DNA of 64,000 nt, taken from UBA10438 sp964432155. GTDB lineage: Bacteria; Bacteroidota; Ignavibacteria; Kapaibacteriales; Kapaibacteriaceae. The position numbers and the translations under genes are program-made. How positions within the stretch are numbered: position 1 is the first letter of the stretch; each line of letters begins with the position of its first letter. This document shows positions 61,616 to 64,000 of this stretch, in pieces. Under the pieces are notes generated by a model that saw nothing but the letters and a program-made list of their open reading frames with translations, was not told the DNA's origin and ran no database searches. The stretch is from positions 1 through 64,000 of the forward strand of contig CAYSMF010000002.1 of assembly GCA_964432155.1 (NCBI GenBank), read 5' to 3'.

Positions 61616-63646
61616 ATGTCCGTCTTCGACCTTCATACCAAGTACCAACCTTCCGGTGACCAACCACGTGCGATCGCAGAGCTCGTGGACGGACTCCGCG
61701 AGGGCCGCAAGAGTCAGGTTCTTCTCGGCGTTACAGGTTCTGGTAAAACCTTCACGATGTCCAACGTGATTCGCGAGGTCGAGCGTCCGACGCTTGTGAT
61801 CTCGCCGAACAAGACGCTTGCTGCTCAGTTGTACGGAGAATTCAAGAGCTTCTTCCCAAACAATGCGGTCGAATTCTTTATCTCCTACTACGACTACTAT
61901 CAACCGGAAGCCTACGTTCCAACAACGGACGTGTTCATCGAGAAGGACTTTTCGATCAACGACGAGATCGACCGACTTCGACTGCGTGCAACAAGCGCCC
62001 TCGTCGAAGGACGACGCGATGTGATTGTCGTGGCGTCGGTCTCGTGTATCTATGGTATTGGTGCGAAGGCAGACTTCAAGGATCAGCTCTTGCTGATCAA
62101 GGAAGGCATGGAGATTAGCCGCCAAGCCCTTCTCCATCGCCTCAGCGATATTCACTACAGTCGCAACGACTTTGAATTCACGCGTGGCACATTCCGCGTG
62201 CGCGGCGACACCGTCGATGTGATGCCAGCTGACGAGGATACCAAGGCTATTCGCATTGAACTCTTCGGCGACACCGTCGATCGCATCGCATGGATTGATC
62301 GTCGCGACGGCAAAGTACTCGAGCGCTGTGATCGCGTGCTGCTCTACCCTGCCCGCTTGTTCGTAACGTCGCAATCGAACCTCGCGCGTGCAACCGTCGA
62401 CATCAAAGAAGAGCTCGTACACCGGCTCAAGGATCTACGTGAACTTGGTAAGGGGCTCGAAGCCGCCCGCCTTGAACAGCGCACGATGTTTGATCTCGAG
62501 ATGATGAAAGAAGTAGGCTATTGTTCCGGCATTGAGAACTACTCGATGCACCTGGCTGGGCGAAAGCCCGGTGAGACACCGAACTGCTTGCTCGACTACT
62601 TCCCAGATGACTTTCTGCTGGTGATCGATGAGAGCCACGTAACAGTACCGCAGGTTCGAGCGATGTATAACGGGGATCGACAGCGCAAGATGACGCTTGT
62701 TGAGCACGGGTTCCGACTGCCGAGTGCGCTTGAAAATCGTCCGTTGACGTTTGATGAATTCAACGGGCACATCAATCAGGTTGTCTACGTCAGTGCGACT
62801 CCTGGTGATTACGAACTTGAACAATCAATGGGTGTTGTCGTTGAACAAGTGATCCGTCCAACAGGCTTGTTAGACCCTCGAATTGAAATTCGACCTGTTG
62901 CAAATCAGATCGACGACTTGTTAGAGGAAATCCGTAAGCGTGTCGAAAAGAAGGAACGCGTGCTTGTGACGACGCTCACCAAGCGAATGGCAGAGGATCT
63001 CACCGAGTATCTCCAGAACCTCGGCATACGCGTCGCGTACATTCATAGTGACGTCGACTCTCTTGAGCGTGTCGAGATTATCCGCAATCTCCGTCTCGGT
63101 CATAGCGATGTACTCGTCGGCGTCAATCTCCTGCGCGAAGGTCTCGATATGCCTGAAGTTTCGCTCGTGGCTATTCTTGATGCTGATCGCGAAGGGTTCC
63201 TCCGCAGCGAGCGATCCTTGATGCAAACAGCAGGACGAACCGCGCGCAATGCAGACGGCCTCGTGATTTTCTACGCCGATAAGATTACACGGTCGATGGA
63301 ACACGTGATCAATGAAACGAACCGTCGCCGTGCACTCCAGGAAGCATACAATGCTGAGCATGGTATCGAACCACGGACGGTGTATAAGTCGCTTGAGGAG
63401 ATTCTTGAATCAACGTCAGTTGCCGACATGCAATCGTCACGCGTTGCAAAGTCGGCCGAGCGTGAACGCGAGCGCATTAAGAAGGCTGCCGAGCCTATCG
63501 CGAAGTATCTCACACCGGTGCAACGCAAGGAAATGATTGACCAGATGTTTGTTGAAATGAAGAACGCTGCACGCGATCTTGATTTCGAGCGTGCGGCCGA
63601 ACTACGCGACGAGATTACCCGTCTTCAAGCGCTCAACGACGCGTAG
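61616..63646 (+). CDS. uvrB: Excinuclease ABC subunit B
   Basis: UvrB is the damage-verifying helicase of nucleotide excision repair. The 676 residues include Walker A LGVTGSGKTFT (37-47), the beta-hairpin region YYDYYQPEAYVPTTD, the helicase motifs VIDESHVTVPQ and GVNLLREGLDMPE, QTAGRTARN, and the C-terminal UVR domain (MIDQMFVEMKNAARDLDFER). The ATG giving MSVFDLHTKYQPSGDQP matches the family start; earlier ATGs in frame overlap the divergent glycosyltransferase gene. Its stop overlaps the convergent GT4 by 14 bases. Confidence 0.97.
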   Translation: MSVFDLHTKYQPSGDQPRAIAELVDGLREGRKSQVLLGVTGSGKTFTMSNVIREVERPTLVISPNKTLAAQLYGEFKSFFPNNAVEFFISYYDYYQPEAYVPTTDVFIEKDFSINDEIDRLRLRATSALVEGRRDVIVVASVSCIYGIGAKADFKDQLLLIKEGMEISRQALLHRLSDIHYSRNDFEFTRGTFRVRGDTVDVMPADEDTKAIRIELFGDTVDRIAWIDRRDGKVLERCDRVLLYPARLFVTSQSNLARATVDIKEELVHRLKDLRELGKGLEAARLEQRTMFDLEMMKEVGYCSGIENYSMHLAGRKPGETPNCLLDYFPDDFLLVIDESHVTVPQVRAMYNGDRQRKMTLVEHGFRLPSALENRPLTFDEFNGHINQVVYVSATPGDYELEQSMGVVVEQVIRPTGLLDPRIEIRPVANQIDDLLEEIRKRVEKKERVLVTTLTKRMAEDLTEYLQNLGIRVAYIHSDVDSLERVEIIRNLRLGHSDVLVGVNLLREGLDMPEVSLVAILDADREGFLRSERSLMQTAGRTARNADGLVIFYADKITRSMEHVINETNRRRALQEAYNAEHGIEPRTVYKSLEEILESTSVADMQSSRVAKSAERERERIKKAAEPIAKYLTPVQRKEMIDQMFVEMKNAARDLDFERAAELRDEITRLQALNDA

Positions 63647-64000
63647 GCTGCATCGAGATGACGTGATGCAGCGCTTGCTGCAGCTGCTGAGCGCAGTGTT
63701 CCCACGAGTAGACTGAATGCACGGCTTCGTGCCCTGCTTCGCGGAGCGCTTCGCGCAGTGGAGTATCACGAAGCAGGCGCACGCATGCCGAGGCGAAGGC
63801 TCCTGCGTCATCGGCAATCATTGCATGCGCTCCGTGCTCGAGTGGGATACCCTCACAGCCGATTGACGTGGTCACGATGGACGCATGTTCCATCAGCGCT
63901 TCAATGATCTTAACCCGCACACCACTTCCGCTCAATAGCGGCACTACCCCAACCTCGTAGCTCTCGCGATACTCAGTAGGATCAACAATTTCGCCATGCA
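63633..64000 (-). CDS. Glycosyltransferase family 4, C-terminal part (cut by window end)
   Basis: Only the last 121 residues are visible; the 5' part lies beyond the window. The frame remains open to the edge (HGEIVDPTEYRESYEVGVVP). The segment VVPLLSGSGVRVKIIEAL, followed by a loop with SIGCEGIPLEHG, is the donor-binding part of a GT-B family 4 enzyme, with the EA/EG acidic residues near the sugar nucleotide. It ends in a helix typical of these proteins. Together with the GT39-like gene on the same strand it suggests a glycan-related region continuing to the right. Confidence 0.85.
   Translation of the reverse strand, partial: HGEIVDPTEYRESYEVGVVPLLSGSGVRVKIIEALMEHASIVTTSIGCEGIPLEHGAHAMIADDAGAFASACVRLLRDTPLREALREAGHEAVHSVYSWEHCAQQLQQALHHVISMQPTRR

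Overview
The window is a gene-dense piece (roughly 54% G+C by eye) of a bacterial chromosome from the Bacteroidota/Chlorobiota (FCB) superphylum. A Kapabacteria- or Ignavibacteria-like lineage is my best guess, but this is inference. The reasons are: two large secreted proteins ending in type IX secretion (T9SS) sorting domains; OmpA-type envelope proteins; HprK and short HPF side by side; few Shine-Dalgarno sequences; and repeated matches to the Bacteroidetes-type promoter element TAnnTTTG, including one full TTTG-N20-TAnnTTTG promoter in front of a tRNA gene. I see no insertion sequence, prophage, CRISPR array or origin. No gap between genes exceeds about 135 bases.

Layout. 1-12 kb: an end fragment of an unknown gene, then mostly minus-strand housekeeping and metabolism: an AlbA_2-type regulator, an orphan peptide-binding lipoprotein, hprK, hpf, an outer-membrane protein, arginase, accD, greA, ribBA-yajC-tgt, a plus-strand peroxiredoxin, and mnmA. 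12-20 kb: plus-strand acyltransferase, thioredoxin and a small partner; a minus-strand T9SS beta-propeller protein; then kbl, a 3-hydroxyacyl-CoA dehydrogenase and a LolC/E-like permease as an overlapping operon. 20-30 kb: minus-strand doxX, purL, biotin carboxylase, mutS2 and yqeY, facing plus-strand HAD hydrolase, peptide deformylase and aldehyde dehydrogenase. 30-36 kb: an envelope operon (rsmG, DUF4159, a DUF4175-like coiled-coil membrane protein, a small DMT-type protein), then a GT2 and endonuclease III.

36-48 kb is the most distinctive part. Two paralogous barrel-plus-tandem-OmpA proteins with a shared Cys-Cys-Pro-Glu-Phe motif flank a 1439-residue T9SS cargo built of a VWA domain, WD40 repeats and choice-of-anchor/ASH repeats. 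A GT4 glycosyltransferase, an IgGFc-binding-like secreted protein and a pseudouridine synthase follow with almost no spacing. I propose this as a surface-assembly locus.

48-56 kb: a cytochrome c maturation operon (ccmC, a tiny ccmD, ccmE with the rare CxxxY heme motif, a second OB-fold protein, ccmF), a partner-switching module (SpoIIE-type phosphatase, STAS antagonist, RsbW-like kinase), a DUF4920-like lipoprotein and tRNA-Thr(CGT). 56-64 kb: DUF1573, SMUG-like glycosylase, M32 carboxypeptidase, a lysine-rich queA, a membrane glycosyltransferase, uvrB and the C-terminal part of another GT4.

Two queuosine genes (tgt, queA) are present but about 50 kb apart, and the Tgt has lost all four of the usual zinc ligands. 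Many genes overlap by ATGA/TTGA/GTGA junctions. Three convergent pairs overlap tail to tail, one of them by 117 bases.
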